From NCBI GenBank assembly GCA_035570055.1, contig DATMLM010000073.1, forward strand, positions 186,001-250,000: a DNA stretch of 64,000 nt, given 5' to 3'. Made by a program: the position numbers and the translations under genes. Positions 35,480 to 44,028 of this stretch are shown here, one piece after another. Under the pieces are notes generated by a model. The model ran no database searches, was not told the origin of the DNA, and saw nothing but the letters and a program-made list of their open reading frames with translations. The DNA is from DASRDS01 sp035570055. GTDB taxonomy: Bacteria; Gemmatimonadota; Gemmatimonadetes; Gemmatimonadales; Gemmatimonadaceae. Numbering within the stretch: position 1 is the first letter of the stretch; each line of letters starts with the position of its first letter.

Positions 35480-36024
35480 CGCCGCTCAGCTCCCGCGTAC
35501 ACGGAGAAGTGGCCGATGAGCGCGCTCACCGTGTGCGAATCGAGGTGGAGGATCGATGGCAACCATTGCAGGATCTGACCGAGCGGCCCATTCAGGTAGA
35601 CGATGCTCAGTGAGTTCGACGGCTGTGGATTACACTGGGCGTAGCCGAGTGTGAGCGTCGCGGGCAAGAGGAACCGCAAGCCTTCGGGTTGGAGCACGGC
35701 GGTCAGATGACCGTCGGCCGGAGCCGTGGCGGTAATGAGCGTCGGCGTGAGCAAGGCGGCTGGCGGAACGACGAGCGAGTGCGGCCCGAAATTGATCACG
35801 CCACCCAGTGGACCGATGGTCGCCGTGTCCGTCGCCGCGACCGTGTCCGCCGCACACACGAACAGAGACTCTGACGGTGGCGGCAAGAGCAGGTTGGACC
35901 GCACGGTAGGCGACGTCACGTTGGTGCGGTCGTCGCGACACCCGGTCAGCAACCAGGCAGTCGTGGCGGCGCCGACGAGGAGCGCGCCGAAGAGCAGATT
36001 GCGTTTGAGAGTGATGGCGGACAT
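35476..36024 (-). CDS. Lipoprotein with ZU5-like domain
   Basis: 182 residues from ATG 36024. The signal peptide ends AWLLTGC (lipobox). The body has GPLGGVINFGPHSLVVPPAALL, similar to ZU5-type beta domains, then a beta-rich C-terminus with SNSLSIVYL. A TTG at 36063 would add 13 residues. It is the first gene of a three-gene unit with the HD-GYP protein and hybrid kinase. Whether it senses an envelope signal for them is speculation. Confidence 0.72.
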   Translation of the reverse strand: MSAITLKRNLLFGALLVGAATTAWLLTGCRDDRTNVTSPTVRSNLLLPPPSESLFVCAADTVAATDTATIGPLGGVINFGPHSLVVPPAALLTPTLITATAPADGHLTAVLQPEGLRFLLPATLTLGYAQCNPQPSNSLSIVYLNGPLGQILQWLPSILHLDSHTVSALIGHFSVYAGAERR

Positions 36025-36351
36025 CGCGGATACCAGTTGGGAGTTCGGACTGAATGACCACAAAAACTCTTGGTGCTTTCTGGTCCGACTAGTATTCGCG
36101 CAATGTGGTAACTGGTGCAGAATCGTGAGATCCGTCGATGTCCGGCAAACGGTGCGACGCGCTATCGCATTGCTGCATAGTGATTAAGCAGATACGTATC
36201 GAGTGCGCTGGTCAGAGCCGCCAACTATCGCGACAGTAGGGGATTGCGTGAGATGGAGACGTAAATGCGTCCATCTGTCACGTTATTTAACAGACGACTT
36301 TCTAGGCGGCTCGCGAGAATGCCGGAGTGATCGGCGCTCGTCCCCGACGCG
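36025..36351. other. Intergenic stretch without a recognised gene
   Basis: 327 bp between two leftward genes. I find no supported ORF or RNA gene. The stretch is less GC-rich than its surroundings, so it probably holds the promoter of the lipoprotein/HD-GYP unit and the 3' end of nothing visible. An imperfect inverted repeat (ATGGAGACG...CGTCCAT, ~36250-36273) is weak. Confidence 0.4.
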
Positions 36352-37188
36352 TCACTGGACGGGGAGCGAGAGATACAACTTCCCGAGCTCCGTCAGCTGG
36401 CCGGTGGCGCCGAGGAGGCTCGTGTAATGCGGGTCGGGGCTCAGTCGGCCTGTATACCACGCGTAGCGAAAGACGTCAGTGCGACTCTCGCAGGTCGCGA
36501 CCATATCCGTCATCTGCGCTTCCTGCTTCGCCAGCGTGTTGATCTCTGCCCCGTCGTTCTGGCTGTGCCAATTCGCGAATTCGGTTACCCAGAAGGGCTT
36601 CCCATATTTCGTCAGGCGATCGAGTTGGGCGGAGAGGCCGTAGTCGTACCAGTGAAACGCGAGATAGTCGATGCGCGGTTGCCGCCCGTTGTTCGCGGCT
36701 TCGTATGCCGCGTAGAACGCATCGAGCCACGCGACAGGATCCTCGTAGCCTGTCATGGTGCCCCACGTCATCGCCGGACCCACGATGTCGGCGCCAGTCT
36801 GTGAGGCGAGCACTTCGAACTGCGGCCACATCTGTGCGGCTTGCTGCGGTGTGACGTTGGCCTGGGTCACGATGTTCGGTTCGTTCAGCACCAGGATGTA
36901 GCCGTGCGTCTGCATCCCGGACACCGTGAAGTTGAACGTCCAGAGCATCGGCTCGAACTGCATGTTGTACTGGCTCGCGTAGTTCGCGGGAACGGCGGCG
37001 TTTGGGTACGGGCTCCAGTTGTACCACCAGCTCACGCCCGGTGAGAGAGCAGCGAGGTCGGCGGGCGATGCGAGATCGTAGGCGACGCCCCGCTTCGCGC
37101 TCTTGCTGAGTGTGCTGCTCGTGCTTGTGCTCGTAGCGCCCGAGCAGGCCGCTGCAGCGGCGACTATCAGCAGGGCGTAGTGTTTCAT
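36352..37188 (-). CDS. GH128-like glycoside hydrolase lipoprotein
   Basis: 278 residues. A signal with lipobox AAAAC precedes a Ser/Thr linker and a TIM-barrel domain of the Asl1/GH128 type: KRGVAYD, SWWYNWSP, LNEPN with Glu103 as acid/base, IDYLAFHWYDY, and FWVTEFANW with Glu203 as nucleophile. GH128 enzymes cleave beta-1,3-glucans such as fungal or oomycete wall polymer. The protein is anchored at the envelope. ATG 37188 lies only 12 bp from the divergent site-2 protease start. Confidence 0.85.
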   Translation of the reverse strand: MKHYALLIVAAAAACSGATSTSTSSTLSKSAKRGVAYDLASPADLAALSPGVSWWYNWSPYPNAAVPANYASQYNMQFEPMLWTFNFTVSGMQTHGYILVLNEPNIVTQANVTPQQAAQMWPQFEVLASQTGADIVGPAMTWGTMTGYEDPVAWLDAFYAAYEAANNGRQPRIDYLAFHWYDYGLSAQLDRLTKYGKPFWVTEFANWHSQNDGAEINTLAKQEAQMTDMVATCESRTDVFRYAWYTGRLSPDPHYTSLLGATGQLTELGKLYLSLPVQ

Positions 37189-37200
37189 TAATGTTCCAAG

Positions 37201-38319
37201 ATGCCGAGTAAGGGCTCGAGTTCTCGCTGGTCATGGACGATCGGCCGGATCGCCGGTATCGATATCCAGGTCCATGCGACGTTCCTGTTACTGCTTGCCT
37301 GGATCGCGTACGCGCAATACCAGGCAGTCGGAACGGCCGCGGCAGCGTGGTCAGGCGTCGCATTCACGCTTGCGGTATTCGGCTCGGTCGTCCTTCACGA
37401 GCTCGGCCATGCGTTGACCGCAGCGCACTTTGGCGTGAAGACGCGCGCGATCCTGTTGTGGCCGCTTGGCGGCGTCGCGCAGCTCGAGACGATCCCAGAC
37501 GAGCCGCGAGAAGAGTTCTTGATCGCGGCGGCTGGGCCCGCCGTGACAGTTGTGATCGCGATCATCCTGTACATAATCCTGCGACTCTCCGGCATTCCAT
37601 TGGATTGGCGGAACGCACTCAATGGAGCCGGACAGTCGTTCCTCGAGCGGCTCCTGTGGATCAACGTGGTGCTCGCGGCGTTCAACCTGCTGCCGGCGTT
37701 TCCGATGGACGGCGGACGCATCCTACGCTCGCTCCTCGCGATGCGCATGGATCACGCGCGGGCGACGACGATCGCCGCGGCCATCGGGCAAACGTTCGCG
37801 ATCGCGTTCGGCCTCATTGGCCTGTTCGTTACGGGGAATGTGTGGCTCGTGTTCATCGCGTTCTTTGTCTGGATCGCCGCGGCGAGCGAAGCGCGGGCCT
37901 CCCGCTTCAAGTCGGCGCTCGATGGTATCCCCGTGTCGCGCGTCATGATCACCAACGTGCAAACGCTCTCGCCGCGCGATCCGCTGTCGGCCGCCGTGGA
38001 TCACGTCGTGGCCGGCTTCCAACACGACTTCCCGGTGATCGACAACGGGAAAGTGGTGGGTGTGCTCACCCGCTCGGATCTCCTGCGAGCCGTGGCCCAG
38101 GGGCGATCCGGCGCGACGGTCGGCGATGTCATGCAGACGAGCTTTGCGGCCGCGTCGCCGAACGACATGTTGGATGCCGCGCTCACGCGGCTGCAGCAAT
38201 GCGCCTGTCAAACGCTGCCCGTCCTACGTGACGGTCAGCTCGCCGGTGTGCTCACCATGGAGTCCATCGGTACGCTCGTTGCGTTCAGTGGTCAAACCCC
38301 TTCACCATCGTCAGCATGA
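37201..38319 (+). CDS. Site-2 protease family (M50) with CBS pair
   Basis: 372 residues. Several transmembrane helices, zinc motif HELGH at 66-70 and the third-ligand FNLLPAFPMDGGR motif make an S2P core. Two CBS domains follow at ~245-365 (VMITNVQTLSPRDPLS, VMQTSFAAASPNDMLD). It performs regulated intramembrane proteolysis; the CBS pair may sense adenine nucleotides, as in related Rip3-type and SpoIVFB-like enzymes. It overlaps the DUF4136 lipoprotein by ATGA. Confidence 0.92.
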   Translation: MPSKGSSSRWSWTIGRIAGIDIQVHATFLLLLAWIAYAQYQAVGTAAAAWSGVAFTLAVFGSVVLHELGHALTAAHFGVKTRAILLWPLGGVAQLETIPDEPREEFLIAAAGPAVTVVIAIILYIILRLSGIPLDWRNALNGAGQSFLERLLWINVVLAAFNLLPAFPMDGGRILRSLLAMRMDHARATTIAAAIGQTFAIAFGLIGLFVTGNVWLVFIAFFVWIAAASEARASRFKSALDGIPVSRVMITNVQTLSPRDPLSAAVDHVVAGFQHDFPVIDNGKVVGVLTRSDLLRAVAQGRSGATVGDVMQTSFAAASPNDMLDAALTRLQQCACQTLPVLRDGQLAGVLTMESIGTLVAFSGQTPSPSSA

Positions 38320-38882
38320 AAGTCATTTCTCTCCTCGGCCTGGCGCTCCTCGCTTCCTGCGCGACGGTACAAGTGCGTACGGCGGCTGCACCCGGCGCCC
38401 AATTCTCCGCCCTGCACACGTTCATCGTGATGGCGACACCGAATCGCCACAACGGTGGTGAGGGCGATCAGTTCAACAACATCGACCCGATGCTGCAGAA
38501 CTCCATCACGTATCGGGCGCTGCACAACGACCTCGTGTCGAACTTCCAGGAGCGCGGTTACGTGGTCGATTCCGCGAAGCCGGACTTCGCGGTCGCCGCA
38601 TATGCGACCGCGCGGCAGCGGCTCAACGTGACCGACTACGACTACGGATACCCGTATTGGCGGCACGGATGGTGGGGTCCGGTCGTTCCGGCGATCACGG
38701 AGTACACCGAAGGGACCGTCGTTGTCGACGTGATCAACCCGACAACAAAGGAACTGCTCTGGCGCGGGCAGGGCGTTGCCTCGGTCTCCGATGATCCCCA
38801 GACCTATTCAAAGGAGATCGCTCGGACCGTCGCCAAGATCATCGACCGGTTCCCCGAGGCGGCCGGCGCCCAGCGAGGGTGA
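38316..38882 (+). CDS. DUF4136 lipoprotein
   Basis: 188 residues. The signal ends LLASC (lipobox Cys15). The domain has FSALHTF, early NSITYRALHNDLVSNFQERGY, PDFAVAAYATARQRL, and EGTVVVDVINPTTKELLWRGQG, all typical of DUF4136, a family of outer-membrane lipoproteins of unknown role. The Tyr/Trp-rich loop YDYGYPYWRHGWWG is usual for it. Coupled to the site-2 protease gene by ATGA. Confidence 0.9.
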   Translation: MKVISLLGLALLASCATVQVRTAAAPGAQFSALHTFIVMATPNRHNGGEGDQFNNIDPMLQNSITYRALHNDLVSNFQERGYVVDSAKPDFAVAAYATARQRLNVTDYDYGYPYWRHGWWGPVVPAITEYTEGTVVVDVINPTTKELLWRGQGVASVSDDPQTYSKEIARTVAKIIDRFPEAAGAQRG

Positions 38883-38901
38883 TCGAGTAGATTACCGGCC
38901 C

Positions 38902-40431
38902 ATGCGCCTTACGACTGTGGTCGCGCATGGGATCGTCGTCCGGTTTGGTGGTGTTGCCGCGCTGAGTGGTGTCGATCTCACACTCAGCGCGGGGTCGGTT
39001 CACGCGCTGTGCGGCGAGAACGGGGCCGGGAAGTCGACCCTCATGAAAGTGTTGGCCGGCTCGGTGACGCCGGACGAAGGCTCGGTCGCGATCGATGGCG
39101 AGCCAGTGACCTTCGGTAGCCCGCGCGATGCGCTGGCGGCCGGCATTCGGATGGTGCACCAGGAACTGAGCCTCGTGCCCGCGCTGTCCGTCACCGAGAA
39201 CGTGCTGCTCGGCGCCGAGTCTCCCCGAAAAACCATGCGACAACGGGCGTTGGCAGCGTTGGCGCGGATCGGCTCAGGAATCGACCCTGACGTTCGGGTC
39301 GAGACGCTCTCTCTGGCGGACCAGCAGATGGTCGAGATCGCGAAAGCGCTGGCCTCGGCGGATACCCGCGTGTTGATCCTCGACGAGCCAACGGCAATCC
39401 TCTCGCCGCGCGAGTGTGATGCCCTGTTCGCGTGCATCAAGCAACTCACGAGTCCGGGTCAAACGAGCCCGGGTCAAACGAGTCCGGGTCAAACGAGTCC
39501 GGGTCAAGCGAGTCCGGGTCAAGCGAGTCCGGGTCTCGCCGTGCTCTACTGCACACATCGCCTGGAAGAAGTCGCCCGCGTCGCCGATACCGTAACGGTC
39601 CTGCGCGATGGTCGCGTGATCGCATCCGGTCCGGTGGCCGAGATGCCCCGGGATGTGATCGTCCGTCACATGGTCGGCCGAGACGTTGCGCGCGCAGCGC
39701 GCACGCGTAATTCGCCCGGCCCAGTGGCGCTCGCCGTGCGCGACCTGTCGTCGGGATTCGCGCGCGATGTCACGTTCGAGGTCCGGTACGGCGAGATCGT
39801 CGGATTCGTAGGCCTCGTCGGCGCCGGCCGCACCGAGCTCGTTCGCGCGATCATCGGCGCGGCCCCAATCGATGGCGGCGCCATGATGTTAGAAGGCCGC
39901 CCGTTTCGCGCTCGCCGCCCAGCCGACGCCATTCGCCATGGATTCGGCTTCGTGCCGGAGGACCGAAAGGGCGCAGGATTGATCATGCACGAGCGCGTGC
40001 GCGTGAACACGACGCTCGCGCGCCTCGCATCATTCGCGCGGTGGACTATCGTCGATCGCCGCCGTGAACGGCAGGTGACACGCGAGTGGATCGACCGGCT
40101 CCACATCAAGGCGCAGTCGACCGAGATGCCGGTCGACCGCCTCTCTGGCGGGAATCAGCAAAAGGTCGTCCTGACGCGATGGCTCCTCGGCGAGCTCAAG
40201 GTGTTGATTGTCGACGAGCCCACGCGCGGCGTCGACGTCGGCGCCCGCGCCGAGATCTACCGAATCTTGATCGAGCTCGCGCAGTCCGGCGCCGCCGTGA
40301 TTGTGGTCACGTCCGATCTGCCGGAAGCCGCCGAGCTGTGCGATCGATTGCTCGTGATGCGAGAAGGACGGCTCGTGGGCGAATCCGACACGGTCGAGCG
40401 CGCCGGAACGATGATGGTGGGCGGCGCGTGA
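38902..40431 (+). CDS. Sugar-type ABC importer ATPase with duplicated NBD
   Basis: 509 residues from ATG 38902. It is a RbsA/XylG/BmpA-type double NBD. NBD1 has GENGAGKST, a degenerate signature LSLADQQMVEIAKAL and Walker B VLILDEPTA. NBD2 has the usual weak Walker A (GLVGAGRTEL) and an intact LSGGNQQKVVLTRW. Between the NBD1 Walker B and the switch His (CTHRLEE), residues 183-212 are a TSPGQ tandem repeat encoded by six 15-bp units. This extra loop is not normal for the family. GTGA coupling joins it to the permease. Confidence 0.92.
   Translation: MRLTTVVAHGIVVRFGGVAALSGVDLTLSAGSVHALCGENGAGKSTLMKVLAGSVTPDEGSVAIDGEPVTFGSPRDALAAGIRMVHQELSLVPALSVTENVLLGAESPRKTMRQRALAALARIGSGIDPDVRVETLSLADQQMVEIAKALASADTRVLILDEPTAILSPRECDALFACIKQLTSPGQTSPGQTSPGQTSPGQASPGQASPGLAVLYCTHRLEEVARVADTVTVLRDGRVIASGPVAEMPRDVIVRHMVGRDVARAARTRNSPGPVALAVRDLSSGFARDVTFEVRYGEIVGFVGLVGAGRTELVRAIIGAAPIDGGAMMLEGRPFRARRPADAIRHGFGFVPEDRKGAGLIMHERVRVNTTLARLASFARWTIVDRRRERQVTREWIDRLHIKAQSTEMPVDRLSGGNQQKVVLTRWLLGELKVLIVDEPTRGVDVGARAEIYRILIELAQSGAAVIVVTSDLPEAAELCDRLLVMREGRLVGESDTVERAGTMMVGGA
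39448..39537 (+). repeat. Six-copy 15-bp in-frame tandem repeat
   Basis: Six units of (A/G)CGAGTCCGGGTCAA, with single-base changes in unit 2 and the final unit, lie inside the ABC ATPase gene. The period is five codons, giving TSPGQ/ASPGQ repeats and conserving frame. It looks like a recent replication-slippage expansion. Confidence 0.95.
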
Positions 40432-41297
40432 GCGCGTTCGCGTCAGCGTTCTTCTCTGTCGCCAATTTGGTCAACGTCGCGCTCTCGATCGCCATCGTCG
40501 GCGTGCTTGGCGTGGGTATGACCGCGGTGATCCTGACGGGTGGCATCGACCTCTCGGTCGGATCGGGGGTGGCCCTCGTTGGCATCGCGACCGCGCTCGC
40601 CGCACACGCGGGCGGCTCTCTCCCCGCATTGGCCGCCGGCATCCTCCTCGGCGGCCTCGGCGGCGCGTTCGTGGGGCTGCTCGTCGCCCGGTGGCGCGTC
40701 CCCTCGTTTCTCGTGACCCTCGCGACGCTGTCGATCTACCGCGGACTCGCGTATTGGATCAGCGGTGGTCGATCGATCGGAGAGTTCCCACCCGGTTTGA
40801 CCTGGCTCGGTCAGGGCATCCTGCTTGGGCTTCCCGTGCCGGTGTGGGTCATGCTCCTCGTGTTCGCCCTCGGCTGGTTCGTTCTGACCCGCACGACGGG
40901 CGGCCGTTGGGTCTACGCGACCGGCGGAAACGAGCAAGCCGCGTGGCTCGCCGGTGTGGATACACAGCGCGTCGTATTCCTGACCTATCTCGCGAACGGT
41001 CTCCTCGTCGGTCTGGCCGGGGTGATGCTCGCGGCGCGACTTGGCGCGGGCGTACCGAACGCGGGCGTCGGATACGAGCTCGATGTGATCGCCGCCGTCG
41101 TCGTTGGAGGGACTGCGCTCGTCGGCGGACGCGGCGGGGTGATCGGGACCCTGATCGGCGCCGTGTTCATCGGTGTGTTGAACAACGCGCTCAACATCGC
41201 GAACGTCGATCCGTACATTCAGCGGATCGTCGTCGGAGTCGTCATTTTGGGCGCTGTCCTGGCCGACCAGGTCTGGCGCCGCATACTTCGCCTGTGA
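40428..41297 (+). CDS. Sugar-type ABC importer permease, short N-terminus
   Basis: 289 residues, RbsC-like (BPD_transp_2): GMTAVILTGGIDLSVGSGVALVG is diagnostic, as is VVVGGTALVGGRGGVIGTLIG. GTG 40428 overlaps the ATPase stop. Typical homologues are ~320 residues and start with one more helix, which is missing here, and the frame upstream of this GTG is not hydrophobic. No periplasmic binding protein gene is in the neighbourhood. Likely substrates of the family are pentoses, galactose, autoinducer-2 or nucleosides. Confidence 0.88.
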   Translation: MSAFASAFFSVANLVNVALSIAIVGVLGVGMTAVILTGGIDLSVGSGVALVGIATALAAHAGGSLPALAAGILLGGLGGAFVGLLVARWRVPSFLVTLATLSIYRGLAYWISGGRSIGEFPPGLTWLGQGILLGLPVPVWVMLLVFALGWFVLTRTTGGRWVYATGGNEQAAWLAGVDTQRVVFLTYLANGLLVGLAGVMLAARLGAGVPNAGVGYELDVIAAVVVGGTALVGGRGGVIGTLIGAVFIGVLNNALNIANVDPYIQRIVVGVVILGAVLADQVWRRILRL

Positions 41298-42583
41298 AAA
41301 AACTCTACTGGATTGTAGCGCTCCTCCCCGCGGTTCCCGCCGCGGGCCAGTCGCCGGTCGATTCCGGTCTCGCCGCGGCCATCGCGCAGATTCGCGCAAT
41401 CGATAACCATGCGCATCCGCTGCTTCCGCCCCACGCGGGCATGCCGGCCGACTCCGACTACGATGCGCTGCCGCTGGCCGCCCTTCCGCCGTTTCCGTTG
41501 CCGGCGGCGTTTGCCCCTGACAATCCCCAGTACGCGGTCGCGTGGCGCACGTTGTACGGCGACTCCTCGAAACGCGCCCGGGTGATGGCCGACCATGGCG
41601 ACGGTTGGCCGACCTCGGCCCTCGATCAGATGGGGACCGACATCATGCTCGCCAATCGCGTGGCCGTGGGGCCCGGTCTCATGCCGCCCCGATTTCGCTG
41701 GGTCGCGTTTATCGACCCACTGCTGTTTCCCCTGAATACCTCGTTGGAGCGGGCGGCCACCCCCGATGTGCGCTCGCTCTATCCTCACGAGGAGCGTATC
41801 CTCGGCCGATACCTCACCGCGTTGCACCTGAAGATGGTCCCCGCGACACTCGACGCGTACCTGTCCACCGTGGTCGGCCCCACCCTCGATCGCGTCAAGC
41901 GCGAGGGAGCCGTGGCGATCAAGTACGAAGTGGCGTATCTCCGCGGGCTCGACTTCGGAAACCCATCACGAGCGGCCGCGGCGGCGGTGTATGCGCGCTA
42001 TTCGAGCGGAGGCACCCCGACGCACGCCGAGTATAAGACGCTCGAAGACTTCCTGTTTCGCGAGATCGGTCGCCAGGCCGGCACACGCGGGCTCGTCGTG
42101 CATATCCACTCGGCCGATATCGCCGGGGGGTTTTACAACGTGACGGGCAGCCAGCCGCTGTTGCTCGAGGGCGTATTCAACGACTCGACCCTCCGGGGCA
42201 CCAAGTTCGTACTCCTCCACGGCGGCTGGCCGCAAACACGCCAGACGCTTTCGATGCTCGGCAAGCCAAACGTGTACGCCGACTTCTCGATGATGGATCA
42301 AATGTTGTCGCCGGCAGTCCTGGCCGGCGTCCTGCGCGAGTGGCTCGGCGAGTATCCAGACAAAGTTTTGTTCGGCACCGACGCCTTCGCCGACCACAAC
42401 GAGGATCCGGTGGGCTGGGTCGAGACCGGCTGGGTCGCCGCGCGGACGGCGCGACGCGCGTTGGGGATCGCGCTGACCGGCATGATGAACGACGGCGAGA
42501 TCTCGCGCGACCGCGCCGTCCAGATCGCACGGATGGTGATGCGCACGAACGCGGCCACGTTGTACGGGTTGCCGGCGGAATAA
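41294..42583 (+). CDS. Exported amidohydrolase-family metal-dependent hydrolase
   Basis: 429 residues, GTG start coupled to the permease stop (GTGA). A signal peptide (YWIVALLPAVPAAGQ) precedes a TIM-barrel of the amidohydrolase_2 type with DNHAH (37-41), VVHIHSAD, LLHGGWP and FGTDAF as likely metal and catalytic positions. The family includes decarboxylases and lactonases; the substrate here is unknown. Its coupling to the importer suggests it releases the solute that the transporter takes up. Confidence 0.85.
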   Translation: MKKLYWIVALLPAVPAAGQSPVDSGLAAAIAQIRAIDNHAHPLLPPHAGMPADSDYDALPLAALPPFPLPAAFAPDNPQYAVAWRTLYGDSSKRARVMADHGDGWPTSALDQMGTDIMLANRVAVGPGLMPPRFRWVAFIDPLLFPLNTSLERAATPDVRSLYPHEERILGRYLTALHLKMVPATLDAYLSTVVGPTLDRVKREGAVAIKYEVAYLRGLDFGNPSRAAAAAVYARYSSGGTPTHAEYKTLEDFLFREIGRQAGTRGLVVHIHSADIAGGFYNVTGSQPLLLEGVFNDSTLRGTKFVLLHGGWPQTRQTLSMLGKPNVYADFSMMDQMLSPAVLAGVLREWLGEYPDKVLFGTDAFADHNEDPVGWVETGWVAARTARRALGIALTGMMNDGEISRDRAVQIARMVMRTNAATLYGLPAE

Positions 42584-42658
42584 ATACTCCGTGAAAATAT
42601 TTCCGAAACGCCGTGTGTAGTGTTGCGCGGCCCGGGCCAGGTGCTATCGTACAAGTGC

Positions 42659-43060
42659 ATGGCTGCTGAGCCGCGTACGTTGTTGATCGTGGACGATGAG
42701 CCCGTGATCGCTCGGGGCCTGGCTGCGCTTCTCGGCCGCCGGGGGTTCAACGTGTTGACGGCCATGAGTGGATCCGCCGCCCGGGATATCTTGTCCCACC
42801 AACACGTCGACGGACTCTTGATCGACTACCGCGTCGCCGACCTGCGTGGCGACGTCCTCCTCGCCGGCGCGATCGCGATCCAACCGCACCTCCGCAACCA
42901 TGCGGTGTTCCTGACGGGTGACATCAGCGACACCGCGCGAGACGTGATCGCGGAGACCGGGTGCCCGGTGGTCATGAAGCCGTTCGAGACAGCGGAGCTG
43001 GTGCGCGTGTTGAACGACGTCATTGGCGAGGCGCGTGAGCCTCAGCAGGGGAGTGCCTGA
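42659..43060 (+). CDS. Stand-alone receiver-domain response regulator
   Basis: 133 residues, only a CheY-like receiver: LLIVDDEP acidic pair, phosphorylation Asp in LLIDYRV, Lys in VMKPFE. No output domain. It could be a phosphotransfer intermediate for one of the window's hybrid kinases or regulate by protein contact. It overlaps the convergent hydrolase gene by 41 bp. Confidence 0.88.
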   Translation: MAAEPRTLLIVDDEPVIARGLAALLGRRGFNVLTAMSGSAARDILSHQHVDGLLIDYRVADLRGDVLLAGAIAIQPHLRNHAVFLTGDISDTARDVIAETGCPVVMKPFETAELVRVLNDVIGEAREPQQGSA

Positions 43061-43931
43061 GGTGTTCGCGCACTAGCCCTACGACGGTCTCGGGCTCCTC
43101 GATGTGTGAGAACGTGCCACTCCGCTCCATCCAGACAAATCGCGCCTGCGGAGCATAGCGCGCGAACTCGATCTGATGCGCGGGATAGAGCGCGCGATCA
43201 TAGCGTCCCGCGAGAATCAGCGTCGGCATCGACAACTCGGCCAGCCGCGGTCGAAAGTCCGGCAGCTTGGCGACCTCTCCTCCGATAAAGAACTCGACGT
43301 CGTCCCCGACGAACACCGGATATAACTCGGCGTTTCTCGCGCCTGGTTCACTGAGCAGCTTCTTCGCGTTGTCGGGATTGTAGAAGCGCACCAGTGGTCC
43401 ATGCACCGCATACAGCGCCTGCACGCGAGGATCAGTGGACCGCATCCCCTCAGCGCGCAGGGCTAGAATTTTCTCCCACACCTCGGGAAATTGGTTTGCG
43501 ATCTCGCGATTAATATTTTCGTGATTGCGCTGCCACATCTCGGGGCTGTGTAGGGTGTTGCCTAGGATGAGGCGGCGTACACGATCGGGATGTTCCAATG
43601 CATACGCCATGGCGACCATGCCGCCGTACGAGAACCCGTAGATGTTGAGCTGCTCGAGCCCGAGCGCCTCGCGCACCAATTCGATGTCGGCCACGTCGCC
43701 GGCGAAAGTGACCCCGGCCTTGCTCTCCGATTTCCCGCGACCTCTATAATCGAGGTAGAGAACCCGATACTCATCGGCCAGCGCCGAGAAGTACGGGTGG
43801 AACGTCAGATGGGAGCTCGCCGGACCGCCGGAGAGTAACAATAAGGGCGAGCCGCTCCCTTCACTTTCGACCCACAGTCGGCCGCCGGGGATGTCAAGAT
43901 ATTCCCCCATTACATGATAGTTCGGTGTCAT
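43020..43931 (-). CDS. Alpha/beta hydrolase, proline-iminopeptidase-like
   Basis: About 303 residues. SGGPASSHLTFHP is the oxyanion region, the nucleophile elbow is GFSYGG, Asp is in GRYDRALYP and His in FSHIEEP, matching the S33 family. It probably removes N-terminal proline or acts on small amides or esters. No signal peptide. ATG 43931 is used; TTG 43940 and ATG 43910 are alternatives without a clear ribosome site. Confidence 0.88.
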   Translation of the reverse strand: MTPNYHVMGEYLDIPGGRLWVESEGSGSPLLLLSGGPASSHLTFHPYFSALADEYRVLYLDYRGRGKSESKAGVTFAGDVADIELVREALGLEQLNIYGFSYGGMVAMAYALEHPDRVRRLILGNTLHSPEMWQRNHENINREIANQFPEVWEKILALRAEGMRSTDPRVQALYAVHGPLVRFYNPDNAKKLLSEPGARNAELYPVFVGDDVEFFIGGEVAKLPDFRPRLAELSMPTLILAGRYDRALYPAHQIEFARYAPQARFVWMERSGTFSHIEEPETVVGLVREHLRHSPAEAHAPRQ

Positions 43932-44028
43932 GACTGGCAACGTAGACGGACCGAGTCCCGCGTGCGTGCCGGAGCTTGCGCCCGAATTCGCTTGCGCCTA
44001 GGATCTCGCAACCCCCGGAGGAACAACT

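Noticed and set aside
39448..39537. CRISPR array
   Set aside because: Units are contiguous 15-mers without spacers and are in frame in an ATPase gene.
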